Shown here: in pieces, positions 45,151 through 56,494 of the stretch
How positions within the stretch are numbered: position 1 is the first letter of the stretch
How the letters are laid out: each line of letters opens with the position of its first letter
Source: Sipunculus nudus
Taxonomy: Eukaryota; Annelida; Sipuncula; Golfingiida; Sipunculidae
DNA length: 64,000 nucleotides
NCBI GenBank assembly: GCA_026874595.1
Contig: CM049306.1
Span: forward strand, 10,873,019-10,937,018
Direction of reading: 5' to 3'
The notes under the pieces: model-generated
What the model was told of the DNA's origin: nothing
Databases searched by the model: none
What the model saw: the letters and a program-made list of their open reading frames with translations, nothing else
Position numbers and translations under genes: made by a program

Positions 45151-46507
45151 ATAAACCCTAACCAGCAGAGTCGTGTCTGCGCAGTATGATTTATCTGTGT
45201 CACCACCGCGTATATCTGTGGAGTTTTTTCCAGGTTTCAGTTTTGTGATTAGAGTGAATTATTTGTTTATTAACATTTGTGATATTTTGATGAGAATGAG
45301 AAGACCGGATAACGTCATGCCTATCAATACCCCAGCCAACAGTATATTAAACATGCTGTTTGCGTGTCCGTGTCTATTTCTATATGAAACAACTCAGTAT
45401 CGATAGGCTGCAGAGAGAGATACATGATTTAGTAAAATGAGGAGTCTAAACCAGGAGAATTAATGACAAAACGTTAAGAAAATGTCCCCAGGTCCGGAAA
45501 AACAGGGCGTCCAGGCCGCAAAAAAAGTTATCTGAAACCCTCAAAATATTGAAACCCTCAAAATGTTTGCGGCAGCTGAACAGAGGGGGTGGGGGCCTCC
45601 GCTTCAGGTGCCGTGGCGAAATCCGTGTCCGAAACTGCATTGGCATCCTTACCAAAGTGACGGTAGTTGAAACTGACCCATTAATAGGAGAGACTGGTCC
45701 TTTGTGTTTTTATTTTTTGACGGGTAGTCGCAGTAGTATTGTCGTCAATGGTAGTATTTCTGTCACGCCATGCGGGCATGCAATATGGATGATGAACATG
45801 ACAGCCTGTAAAAAGCTGCGGAGACTAGTCCGTACTAAAACACCCAGGTCATTACAGCACATTGATCAGTTGCCGATCATGTCTCTTAGGTCAATTTGAA
45901 CGCAATCATTTGCATCTTGTGCCATGTCAGAAGAGCCCAATGGCATTGTCTGGTTAGACCTGGATAGGTACCCGGGGTTTATATTGGCTTTCAAGTGCCT
46001 CAAGGGCAATAAGTTGTTAGTACCAGTCTGGTGATGTTAGGGCAGATGGGGACAGGAGCTCTAGGAGTGGCGGACTGTCAGACGTTAGTTCCACGAGCTG
46101 ACCTATAGGCACACTGGTGCGATCAATCGACCACCATGACTCAATGCCCGTCTTGTTTTCATCAACGCTTGTAATTGGGGACATGTTCGGAGCACAAAAT
46201 GTTTGGTCAGGCGACGCAAACTAGATCGTCTGATTCATGGTCGCAGCCACGCAGACGAGTGGGTTTGGCATATGTTCAAGTGTTCATGCATACAAAGAAG
46301 CCAAGCATGTGCCATTGCGCCATAAAATTTAAACTGTTGTCTCAAACACGTCTTCTAAACTTGACCTAAACAAAAACCGCCTGTTGCCAATGCTAAACAC
46401 ACGTTACAGAGAATGTTCAAGTACTAGGGAAGTGGAATAATAGCGTCACACGTGTTATGTCATGACCGTCTGACACGAACATTTGAATGAGAATCACATT
46501 ATCATTA
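45151..46507. other. No gene recognised
   Basis: GC-balanced unique DNA. Frames at 45173-45406 and 45549-45899 (116 codons) have no known domain. Confidence 0.4.
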
Positions 46508-46751
46508 TATTTGCCTCTGCCAACAGGGTGCGCGTTCATCATCCTTCGTGTGTTTGTGTTTCTTTGTGTTTGTTAACAACATAACTCAGGCAATCGTGAA
46601 CGGAATCTCATAAAATTTTCAGGACATTTCAAGAATTGGCCAATGATGAATCACAACTGTACATTCAGTTTTACCCGAGTGAACCTGGAATATGGGCCGA
46701 ATAAGTGAGTGGCGGAGGCGTGCATTCGTTAGAATGCAGATTTCTAGTTAT
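46508..46751. mobile_element. MITE of the CCTCYGCC/GGCGGAGG type
   Basis: It starts TTTGCCTCTGCCAACAGGGT and ends GGCGGAGGCGTGCATTCG, so GCCTCYGCC and GGCGGAGGC form inverted ends. The interior AACATAACTCAGGCAATCGT, GAACGGAATCTCATAAAATT and TTCAGGACATTT is the sequence of a dispersed element I know from several marine animals. Here it has no coding frame. Confidence 0.6.
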
Positions 46752-47020
46752 ATATGTAATATTATAAGCTTAAACGCACATTTGATCATCTTCTCTACCA
46801 AAATCCTCATTTTCCTTATTTTTATGAAATTAACATTCTCCTGATTTAAATTTCACTATTTCTGTTATTCAATTTACATTCAACAAACCTTCAACGCAAT
46901 TACCAATAGGACGCGTCACATCTATAGGAAGTATATTGGAGAGATATTATTGAACGTCCGGGGAGTAATCTAGTTCAGGTCAATAGTTACTAACTTTACA
47001 GCTGTAGACACACTATCCTC
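46752..47020. other. No feature recognised
   Basis: AT-rich unique spacer. Confidence 0.4.
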
Positions 47021-47758
47021 TACGCTCCCGAGGCAGCGGGAATCTTGCGCTTCTAAAGAAGCTACTGATTTTCCCGCTGCCTGGTTTGACCGTTTATGAT
47101 ACATGTCGCTTAGACACCAGGTGGTAGGTCTGTCTGCTGAAAGAAAAAATGCTGATGTGACTAGCAGCCAACCAAATGCCAGATAACAAACACTCGCCAG
47201 GCATCATGTTTCCGCTCAGAGCTGCGCTATAAGCGCCGCTTGATGACAGTTTCATGGTTACTCTTAGTAAATTAAAGACGAATTTTAATTGCTCCCTCTG
47301 CGTTCTCGCATCATCGACCGATTCGATTATGACATTATGACTATGTTAGCGTAGCCATATATCCGTTTTCAGCAAAACTAAAACCAGCCAGTGAGGTGTG
47401 CACGGAGCCTATGTTGTTTCTTTTCGTTTGAATTACAGCTCACAGGCCGGGCATCCTGTGTACACAAGGAACTGTGCAAACCAAGTGAGGGGCCATTCTC
47501 TCTGAGCCTGTGGCCTGTTTAAACGGTTGCCGGGACGATGAGCTGTCACTCAAAGGGAAATGAACAATTTGGCTCCGTGTATTCTTCGCTTGGCTGGTAA
47601 ACCGTTTTGTCTTTCAGCACAGGGTCTCATCTGATTAGACCAAAATACAGTGCTCCCCTTTGATTCCAATTCAGAATCCCCTCTCCTAGCGATTCAGGAT
47701 ACTAGGTCAAAACAAACAGCGCTTACGATATAGGTAGTAGGCCTATAGGTAAAGCGCT
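47021..47758. repeat. Dispersed repeat R, copy B, uninterrupted
   Basis: About 738 bp collinear with the pieces of copy A. It supplies the empty sites for the hAT element (TGACCGTTTATGAT), the 9-bp-duplication insert (CGTTCTCGCATC), the region of the LTR element (CCGATTCGATTATGAC) and the 2.3-kb insert (CGCTTGGCTGGTAAACC). No inverted ends or gene seen. Confidence 0.75.
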
Positions 47759-48322
47759 GTGTAAAGTGCGTATTTATCCTCCAGCACAATATAGCCGTTA
47801 ATACACGCCTTAATAAGCATTTATATTGCACTAATAGGGATTACCTTGAGAAGTGACCCCAGTCGTATGTAAAACCGTGCTACAATGGCCATCTATTACG
47901 TTGCATCTTTATGGCTGTACGCAGCCGGCAATGTTAACATTATGCCACGGTGGAGGCATTAATACAAAGAACACAAGGAAATGTGAAATGAAATTTCTGT
48001 GGTAACCGCCCGATGTATGGCTGACAGTCACGTTAAATCCGTTGAAGACATGCTAGTATGTGGTCAATATGCTGGATTTTGTTAGAAAGTGCAAATCATA
48101 TCTTCAAGTTGGTAACTAAAAGTAAAATTTACACGTAGGCCAAGACTATGACGAAAATGTTTTAATCCTCATCTATATTAACAGTGTGGTTCTTGACACT
48201 GGGAGGCATGACACTCTGACATCTCGATTGATTCTCTTACGTCAGAAATAAAAATACCGCTACTTGAACACCTGTTACTGTAGATAAATAAACGTGACAA
48301 GGCCAACATTAAATAAAAGGTA
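47759..48322. other. No feature recognised
   Basis: AT-rich unique DNA. Confidence 0.4.
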
Positions 48323-48583
48323 TGGTTCTCAGGTACCGCCCTCGTCAAGTTTACCCCCTGCATCAAAAAATGTTATTTTGATTTTCATCTTCCAAGAAGA
48401 TAAAACAATACAATTTTGATCAGATTTCCTTTGTTATGTAGTGCTTTTGCCTGTTTGGCAAAAAAAATTCTGTTATTATCTTGCTTTTCCTTGATCATAT
48501 AACATTTTATCGAAACATACAAAAAAGGTCAAATAAAATATCGCACGCCCGCACTGGTTTCTGAAAAAAGTGCCTGAGAACCA
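48323..48583. mobile_element. TA-flanked MITE, copy 1
   Basis: The ends TGGTTCTCAGG and CCTGAGAACCA are perfect 11-bp inverted repeats flanked by TA (48321-48322, 48584-48585), as in Tc1/mariner-type elements. The interior is AT-rich and non-coding. It is 261 bp. Confidence 0.75.
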
Positions 48584-48881
48584 TAACTTTTTCTGCCTTA
48601 CATGTGTCAATTGTCAAGTTTAAGAACGGCCTTAATATAACTTTGTTTTAGTTTGTGTGTTTAATAAGCGGCCTCTGATACTTGATATATATCACAAACC
48701 ATAGAACAACAAATCCAACATTCATACAGATGTAAAAACAAATAAATATTATAATCCTGAATCAACAGCAAACACACACAACCATGCATACACATACCTA
48801 CACACAAAAATATATAGAAACAAACAGAAACAAATCGGACTAGAGAACCAGTCAGAAAAATAAAGATATCTTTAAAATATA

Positions 48882-48918
<37 letters not shown>

Positions 48919-48929
48919 CCAGGGTTCAT
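48584..48929. other. No gene; short (TA)n at its end
   Basis: AT-rich DNA with scattered CACA and a (TA)n of about 25 bases at 48888-48912. Confidence 0.5.
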
Positions 48930-49200
48930 TTACTGTTCTGTGTAATCAGTTCTTTCAATCAGAAAGAAAACATGGCGCCGGTTGACAAGTGCATGCACTC
49001 CAGCCAATCTACACCTTCCGGTCCCAGATCGAGCGGACTTCCTGTTGAAAGTTTGTCTTTGGCGGCCGGACGCGGGGGTTCGGTCTGTAGCGGACTAGCG
49101 ACGTCCGGTTATTTCCTGGACAGATAATTGAACAATAATACCTGGGCTTTACATATGGTCACCTCAATTTGGCGTGAGGTCCGGTTTCTCGAAACTCATT
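48930..49200 (+). promoter_or_regulatory. CpG-rich promoter-like block
   Basis: A sharp rise in GC and CpG in AT-rich DNA. It contains a YY1-type AACATGGCGCC (about 48969-48979), ETS-type CTTCCGG (about 49015) and GACTTCCTG, and GCGGCCGGACGCGGG. YY1 and ETS sites at a start codon are typical of TATA-less housekeeping promoters. It sits between two copies of the TA-flanked MITE. No downstream exon is recognised. Confidence 0.3.
48972..49127 (+). CDS. Small open frame (51 codons) with good start context
   Basis: ATG in AAAACATGGCG context (A at -3, G at +4) opens MAPVDKCMHSSQSTPSGPRS and ends YFLDR at TAA (49125-49127). The product is Ser/Gly-rich and not recognised. The CpG-rich block makes frames open more easily, so this may be an upstream frame, a first coding exon read past its donor, or chance. 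Confidence 0.2.
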   Translation: MAPVDKCMHSSQSTPSGPRSSGLPVESLSLAAGRGGSVCSGLATSGYFLDR

Positions 49201-49445
49201 GTCCAACTGGTGTTAGCGAAAATTTTTCAGAAAACGGTTATTTCGGATATATCTGAAGAAATACAGGAATAAAGCTGAAAACCTTATATAGAATTTATCA
49301 CAATACAGATTTAAAATTTCTATTTTTTTTTAAACTTTCAGGACTATAAAGTGTTTTTTTTCAAGACTGATTCTATTCACTGTATGTGGAAGTTCTAAGT
49401 TGCTATGGCATATGTTTAAGGCAAAAAAAAAATAAATAAAAGGTA
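49201..49445. other. No feature recognised
   Basis: AT-rich spacer before the second MITE copy. Confidence 0.4.
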
Positions 49446-49747
49446 TGGTTCTCAGGCATCGCCCGCGTCAATTTTAAACCCATGCATCAAAAGTTTTTTA
49501 TTTTGATTTTTAAAAGAAACGTACCAATTAGAGTTACAGCCGCTCGGACATTTCTTTCAAGAAGATATAATCATACAATATTGATAAAATTTCCTTGGTA
49601 ATGTAGTGCTTTTACTTGTTTAACAAAATAAAACTCTTAATATCATGCTTTTCCCTTATCATTAGACATTTTATCGAAACATACAAAAAATTAAAAATAA
49701 AAAACCGCCCGCCCGCACTGATTTCTGATAAAAGTGCCCGAGTACCA
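49446..49747. mobile_element. TA-flanked MITE, copy 2
   Basis: Same family and orientation as 48323-48583. Left end TGGTTCTCAGG after TA; right end decayed (CCCGAGTACCA). It carries about 45 extra bases in the middle, including AACGTACCAATTAGAGTTAC, either an insertion here or a deletion in copy 1. Confidence 0.7.
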
Positions 49748-50570
49748 AACCTTATTTATAGGCCTTATGACTGGCTGCTGTTAGTTTGTTTCATAATAGT
49801 TTCGAAAAAATGTTGTCTAACTCCTTATATTCCAAATTAATTTTAAAACGTTTTATATTGTTCCCTTGATGGTAATTAGGTTTATGTTAATGTTTCAGAA
49901 CCAAATTGCCTTTGCACTTTCATGTTGACAAGCCCATGTACTGGGAATGGAATCCCGTTTTTATTTTTTGTGTGTGTGTGATACTCGACCGCGATTACAT
50001 GATTTCATTTTTTACAGCAAAAGATTTGTCTAAGATCAGCGTCTAACACCTGTTTTATTGCGTATCTAAATAATGGAACTAATTAACAAAGTTCCGTTCA
50101 AATAAATGAACTTTACGAACGTGAGTGAAATCCTAACCACCCTTTATATAGGTGGGCCTAGTTCTGTTAAGAAGGCCTATTTTTGTATAATATCATGATC
50201 ATGTAACATGAATTAAGGTTGGAAAACCTAACAGGCCTTGCTATCAATACTTTTATAATCAAGTGAACATAAAAGCTACTAATTATAAAGTGCAATATTT
50301 TTACCATTTACTCCCACGTTTGCCAGTGTGCCAGGTTTCTTAGTTATTCGTCTGTTTGATCCCTCTTTTAATAAAGAAGACATGAGCTAAGACAATGAAA
50401 GTCTTGTTATCCATGTTTATATTAAAACAAAGTCATTAGTAACATGATACTTCTGACGCTTTTAAGTGTTTACTAATTAGCCACTTCGTATTTTTTGTAG
50501 TTAGTACCTTGGATTCATTATGACCATGAGGCTGGTACCACGATTTCTATTATATTGTAAAAAATGTAAG
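49748..50570. other. No feature recognised
   Basis: AT-rich unique DNA with a short GT run at about 49968-49980. Confidence 0.4.
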
Positions 50571-50940
50571 CCGTGTACAGACTAGGCATATTTCGAGGTT
50601 TTAGGTCCAATCTAGTGGCGACCAAAGACGGCCTCCAAGGCGGTCTCGAAGGGACCTGCCTTCGGCGTGGTCTAGTTTAGATCGATCTCTTTGAGACCGC
50701 CTACAGACGACTTGTGTTCCCGTGTGTACAGGCAAGCGGTCTATATGCGGATCGAATTCCATAGTGTGCGCGTTGGGCGCAACCAAGGACCCGATCTCGT
50801 TGAGACCGGTTGATAACTAGTCCGGGGGCTGAGTGGGGTCCTGTGTGCAATCGTATGTCCCCTAATTTTGACTTCTGATCCAGGTAGGACACCTTTAGAG
50901 GAGTAAAAAGAACTTCGCGGCAGAAAGGGTTAAATTCAAG

Positions 50941-51590
50941 ATGGCGTCCAAAATGGCCGCCGAACCATGGAATCATACATAACTCGAAAAGTAATTGGGG
51001 TATGGGATTTATTTTGGTGTCTTTGCCTATGTTTTCAGGGTCAATTATTCTATTGAAACCATTTCCAAGACAATACAATATTTGGTTTCGGTGATATTCA
51101 AAATGGCTGCCAATATGGCCACCATACATAAAATCATACATAACTCGAAGAGTATTTGAGGCAGGGGAATGATTTTGGCGTCTTTGCTTATGTTTTCAGT
51201 GTCAACAAATCTATTGAAACCATTTCCAAGACAGGACCGTATTTGGTTACGATGATATTCAATATGGCTGCCAATATGGCCGCCGTACCATAAAATCATA
51301 CATAACTCAATAAGTAATTGAGGGAGGGGAATGATTTTGTTGTTATCGTCTATGTTTTTCAGGGCCCAGCAGACTATTTAAATTATCTTCAAGACTATAC
51401 TGTTTTTAATTCTGGTGATATTTAATATGGTTGTCAATATGGTCATTGTTCATTTGAACATGTATGACACTCCATGGAATAGAGGTAGGGGTTTGATTTT
51501 GGTATCTTTGCCACTGTAAACAGGGTCAAAGAATCTACTGAAACTAACTCCAAGACAATATCGTATTTGGTAATGGTGATATCAAATATG
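50941..51590. repeat. Left foldback arm: about four 162-bp tandem units
   Basis: ATGGCNGCCAANATGGCC recurs at 50941, 51103, 51264 and 51427, spaced 161-163 bp, decaying inward. Each unit also carries CATACATAACTC, TCTTTGCCTATGTTTTCAGG and ATTGAAACCATTTCCAAGAC. Confidence 0.85.
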
Positions 51591-52142
51591 ACTTATTAAC
51601 AGCTGAGTCATGTCTGACAAGCCAAGGAATTATGATTGGGGATTCAGTTTTGTATCTTTGCCTATGATGTTTTCAATGTCTGGGATTCCTGAAATTATTT
51701 TCAAGAAAATTGTTTGTTTTTTTTGGTGTTAGTTAATATTAGCTGCCAATATATGTTTCTTTGATTTCGTGTACATCTCACATATTGTGTGCTCAAATCA
51801 TGTTCTTTCACAAGTCTTGGAGAACATAGGTCCCATTGACTTTATTTTTTATGTCCAAGGAGACATTACCATGACTTCCCTTTACTTTAGCTAAGATATT
51901 TTTTTATTTAAAACATTAAAGACCGATGCTCTGTCTGACTTTCTGGGTGCTTAAAATTAGATTTGCTGCTTTTAGCTCACACAATATAGATCACCATGAC
52001 CCAGTTTCAATTGTTGATGGAGATTTAGGGTGGACCTAAAATTTTATGTGAGAAGATTCTAGGTCAAACTGTATTGATTTGTACCAATCTGACTTTCAGT
52101 GTTAAATTCGTGTTTTTCCTTTAGCTCACAGCATAAAGATTA

Positions 52143-52432
52143 CGGCAACAGGACAACTACCCCCTGGACAATTACCCCCCGGACAATTACCCCCCGACAA
52201 TATTCCCCTGGACAATTACCCCTCCCCCCGGACAATTACCCCCCGGACAATTACCCCCAGGACAATTACCCCCTTGGACAACTACCCCCGAGACAACTAC
52301 CCCCCAGACAATTACCCCCCGGACAATTACCCCCAGGACAATTACCCCCTTGGACAACTACCCCCGAGACAACTACCCCCCAGACAATTACCCCCTGGTA
52401 CAATTACCCCCCGGACAACTGTACCCCCCAGG
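52143..52432. repeat. 15-bp minisatellite (GGACAATTACCCCCC)
   Basis: About 19 units of GGACAATTACCCCC with AATT/AACT and spacer variants. A block of about 76 bp is itself repeated (about 52248 and 52321). The + frame 52099-52542 reads PPDNY and PPGQL repeats; this follows from the 15-bp unit and is not evidence for a protein. Confidence 0.95.
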
Positions 52433-52978
52433 GCCGTACCTTAAAGCATTCTATAAGACGTACACTAGTTTCTCTAGTGTGTATGGTCTTGCAGGAAGCA
52501 GAGACTTCCCTGCTTCATATTCTGCAAATTTCAATGAAGTAAAACGATAATAATTTAAAATCGAAATGTGGAAAGTTGCACACAATAAACAAGAATAAGT
52601 TATGATGGACTTGGTACCCATTAGATATGAAACTTGCATGCAAAGAGATATGTATTATCCGTTGATATATGTTGATTTCATCAATTTCTTTACATCAAAA
52701 ACTTATAATCAACTATTTGTCAATGTAGCTTGAGTTCTAAGGATGTTACCTTGACCTTGAAGACCCCCAAATCAATCACCAAGCTGCAATCCTTGGTGAA
52801 TTTTGGATGATCCAATGACATGGCCGCAATATCGGACCCATATTGAATTCCACTTTAGCCTGACAAGATACCAGCCTGATGATGATTTTGGTAGTTTTTT
52901 CACAATTGAAAATTTAACAAAAGACAACAAAATCAATCTTGTCTCGATTCTTTAGTGAGTTACTCATGATTCAATTGA

Positions 52979-54010
52979 GCAGCTGCTATATTGGTAACCA
53001 TAACGGTAACCATGTTGAATTTTACCATAACCCAATACGGTATTGTCTAAAAAATAGTTTCAATAGATCCTTTAACCCTCAAGACATAGGCAAGACATCG
53101 AAATATCATCCCCTACCTTAATTCCTTGGAGAGTCAGATATGGTGCAATGGTACAGTGGCCGTAATGGTAGCCATATTAAATATAACGGTAACCAAATCC
53201 GGTATTGTCTTGAAAAAGGTTTAAATAGATTCCTTGACCCTGAAAACATAGACAAAGACATCAAAATATCATCCCCTACTCTAATTCCTTGGATTTTCAT
53301 ACATAATCCACTGGTTCATTGGTTGCTCTCTTTGCAGCCATATTAAATATCCCGTTAACTAGAAACAGTATAGTCTTGAAAATAATTTAAGAGACTCCTG
53401 GGCCCTAAAAACATAGACGATAACACCAAAATCCACCCCTTACCTTGATTCCTTTCCTTGTCATATGCAATTCAATGGTACAGCGGCCATATTGGCAGCC
53501 ATATTGAATATCACCGTAACCAAATAGGGTACTGTCTTGAAAATGATTTCAATAGATTCCTTGACCTTGAAACATAGGCAAAGACACCAAAATCATTCCC
53601 TTACGTCAATTAGTTTTTGAGTCATGTATGATTTTATGGTACGGCGGCCATATTTGCAGCCATATTGAATATCACCGTAACCACACACGCTTTTGACTTG
53701 GAAATGGTTTCAATAGATTCCTTGACATTGAAAACATAGACAAAGACATCAAAATCATTCCCCTACCTCAATTACTTTTTGAGTTATGTATGATTTTATG
53801 GAATGGCGGCCATATTGGCAGCAATATTGAATATCACCGAAACCAAATAGGGTATTGTCTTGGAAATGGTTTTAATAGATTCCTTGACCCTGAAAACATA
53901 GGAAAAGACACCAAAATCATTCCACTACCTCAATTACTTTTCGAGTTATATATGATTCAATGGTTTGGCTGCCATCTTTGACGCCATCTTGAATTCACCC
54001 GTTCTGCCCA
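52979..54010. repeat. Right foldback arm: six to seven 162-bp tandem units
   Basis: GGCGGCCATATTGGCAGCCA-type cores occur at 53482, 53643, 53805 and 53967 (spacing 161-162 bp), with more decayed units near 53150 and 53320 and a start near 52985. They are the reverse complement of the left-arm units. Confidence 0.85.
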
Positions 54011-54233
54011 CGATCCAGGATGTCTACCCAAGTTTTTTTTACTCCCATAAGGGTGTCCTACCTGGATCAGAAGTCAAAATTTACGGGACATATGATTGCA
54101 CACAGGTCTCCCCTCAGCCCCGGGACTAAACCCAACGAAGCCGGTTCCACTGACTGAATGTTGAGCTGTGTGAACATAGCCGGTCTTGATAGGATCGATC
54201 TGACACCCGAGATCGATCTTAGTCTGTACATGG

Positions 54234-54384
54234 CCAAACCGATTTGGGCAAAGAGGTTTTGCCAAATCAGTTTCAATTCCTTTTGGTCAAGGTATTTTGG
54301 ATCAAGCTGAAAACGTCCTTTTTTTAAAATGCCAACCGCTTTATTTGCTTTGCTAGTGTCGTGTGAACGCCCCTGAAAAATATT
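54234..54384. other. Spacer between two inverted-repeat structures
   Basis: Contains GTGTGAACGCCCC, the first of several GTGTGAACG-type motifs that recur to 55005. No gene. Confidence 0.4.
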
Positions 54385-54726
54385 GACCCAGTTTTCAAGC
54401 AGCACCTCTGTCACAGCGTAAGCGCAAATGCATGTGTCAGCAAGTAGTTACATCGTTCTAAATGTGAAATGTTGACTACACCACACGCAATGGTGCTAGA
54501 TGCCCGTGTGAACGCACCAAACCGGCTTCACTCAAATAGGTTTGAAAACGTTTTGTGTGTGAAAGGGTCATGCGTTCACACGGGCATCTAGGAGCATTGC
54601 ATGAGTTGTACATTTCACAGGTGTGTGTGTTAGTGGGGGTGGGGGGGGGGGTGAGGGGTTGTAACAACATGCTGACACAAGTACATGCGCTTGCGCTGTC
54701 ATCTAGTTGCTGCTTGAAAACTGGGT
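54385..54726. repeat. Second large inverted repeat (foldback)
   Basis: The left arm 54385-54516 (CCCAGTTTTCAAGCAGC, ACAGCGTAAGCGCA, TAGATGCCCGTGTGAACGCA) pairs with the right arm 54571-54726 read in reverse complement. The right arm has extra T/G-rich sequence including a G run (54637-54650). The loop is about 54 bases. It may be the end structure of a larger DNA element that includes the GTGTGAA motifs up to 55005. Confidence 0.75.
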
Positions 54727-54881
54727 CTAAACCGTTCAAGAGCGTCCATACGATACCAAAGCAGATAACACTGTTTGTATTCAAAACGGTTTGAAATTAT
54801 CTCCTGATCTGGATCGAAACGCTTTGACCAAAACGAATTGAAAACGTTTTGGATTGCCGTGTGAACGCACTAAACGTTTTC

Positions 54882-55005
54882 AAAACGGTTTGAAAACGGT
54901 TTTTGTTTGCCGTGTGAAGAGGCTATATTAGATTGCAATGTGGACGCTCTCATGCGCATTCAAAACGTTTTGAAACCGGTTTGCATTTGTCATGTGAAAG
55001 GGGTT
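54882..55005. repeat. 124-bp direct repeat, left copy
   Basis: AAAACGGTTTGAAAACGG through CATGTGAAAGGGGTT. It is identical to 59258-59381 at 122 of 124 positions and lies directly before the LINE. Best read as the left target-site duplication. Confidence 0.9.
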
Positions 55006-55160
55006 GATGGTAGATGGCGCGGAATTGACAAGACACGTCTGTGTGTGCTCTGGGCAATATTTCATTTTGCATGGCAGCTAAAGGAGCAAATAATAACAGA
55101 ACATAACTGGATATTACTAACTGGTATGTTGATATATGACCGAATTTTGGTGAGTCAAAA

Positions 55161-56153
55161 GTGTTCTGTTTTTCTACTGTAATAAAAGTTAAATTTTCAA
55201 TTTGTCCGCCCTGGGCAACTCAAATTACATTTCGCCTCAGCATATCTATTCAACCGCGACCTAACACGCACAATAAGCGAAACACTGGACAGGGGGCAAC
55301 GGGCAGTCCACAGAGTATTGACCGGTACACGCAAAAGCGCCAACTAAATGAATCCTCTAAAACTGAGAGTACCAGTAAGCGTCATAATCAGAACAATTCT
55401 GGAGAGGATATTTCTGATAAACCAGAACAGTTGCACATTAAAAATGCTGATGTATTTGTGTCATACCTCCAAGAGGCCTTATCAAATGAAACTGTCCAAC
55501 AAGCACTGGTGTCGACATTCTAGTCCACCATTGATGCAGTGGTAAGCCAGTACGAAAATCGTATATCACACTTAGAACAAAAAGTCCAAATGTTGACTGA
55601 TGAGTCCAGCAAGCTGAAGGATGAAATAGACGAACTTCAACAATACTCAAGGCGCAACTCCCTGCGCATCACCCTCCCTGACACTGCTGAGGACGATACT
55701 GAACGTGAGGTCATAGCGTTTGCAGAGAAAAGTCTCGGCATTGTTATCAAACCAAAAGATATCGACCGTACTCATCGTGTTGGAAAAAAAGGAGGGCATC
55801 GTGCTAGACCTATATTGGTGAAGTTTGTAAGGTACAGCGTACGACGAAGTGTGTACAAGGCTCGCACTAAGTTGTACTATTCAGTGGAGAGCAATAATAT
55901 CTTCATAAATGAGGATCTGACAAAATCCCGGGCCCAGATGGCGGCTCTAGCTCGACGACTTAGGAAGGTTGGACTCATTGAAAATACCTGGACCACTGAT
56001 GGTAAAATCTATGTGAAAGACAGAGAAGGGTCCGTTCATGTATTCAGTTCTTTTCAGCTGTTTACAAACTACACAGAATCGTTGGGTAAACATTCAATTA
56101 GTTCACCAGGTTCTTCATCAATTTCCCCAGTTGCATCCTCAACTCCTTCTTAG
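55161..56153 (+). pseudogene. LINE ORF1 protein, one stop
   Basis: ORF1 proteins bind the element RNA. A hydrophilic Ser/Asn/Gln-rich N-terminal part ends at a TAG (55521-55523). The same frame resumes and from 55539 has a heptad-type coiled coil (ENRISHLEQKVQMLTDESSK, DEIDELQQYSRRN), then a domain like the RRM/C-terminal region of L1-type ORF1 proteins (NSLRITLPD, DIDRTHRVGKK, ARPILVKFVRY, FINEDLTKSR) and a Ser/Pro-rich tail. The true start is uncertain. Confidence 0.75.
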
Positions 56154-56494
56154 GAAGTGAACTGTATTTTCCAAATCACCAGCAGTGTTAAGCTCTCTTA
56201 ATGTACTGTAAGTGTAGCCCAAAATAGCGCGCTTGCTCGTTGTCGTTCCAATTTATACACTATTTCAATTCCTTATTTTACGGGCAGTAGAGTGCAATCT
56301 ATCTGTCATTAACTAGGTTCATGTCCTTATTTTTATTGTTTTGTATAATTATGCACTACAGTTCGTTTTTCTTTGTTAGGCTGCCAACACAAAAAAAGAA
56401 AATGCTCTGATCCGCTAAATGTGAACATACTTAGATGACATTCTACTGTCGGTTTGTTACAGTTGTACGTATTGCATCCAACTAATGATTACAA

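Larger units (their letters stand above)
50571..54233. mobile_element. Foldback-type element with long tandem-repeat arms
   Basis: 50820-51780 and about 52980-54128 are inverted relative to each other, and each arm is a run of roughly 162-bp units. Outer anchors match well: left, complemented, GTCAAAATTAGGGGACATAC and GATTGCACACAGG; right GTCAAAATTTACGGGACATA and GATTGCACACAGG. Outermost possible ends are CCGTGTACAGACTAGG (50571-50586) and, complemented, CCATGTACAGACTAAG (54218-54233). The 1.2-kb centre holds a 15-bp minisatellite. No transposase is seen. Arm frames (50701-51299 minus, 53790-53981 plus) stay open only because 162 is divisible by three. Confidence 0.7.

Noticed and set aside
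50701-51299. Paired open frames that look like a small protein family (GGHIGSHIEYHRNQ)
   Set aside because: They arise because the 162-bp tandem unit is divisible by three; the same text appears in both arms and is better explained as repeat DNA.
52099-52542. Proline-rich repeat protein of 147 codons
   Set aside because: Explained by the 15-bp minisatellite inside the foldback element.
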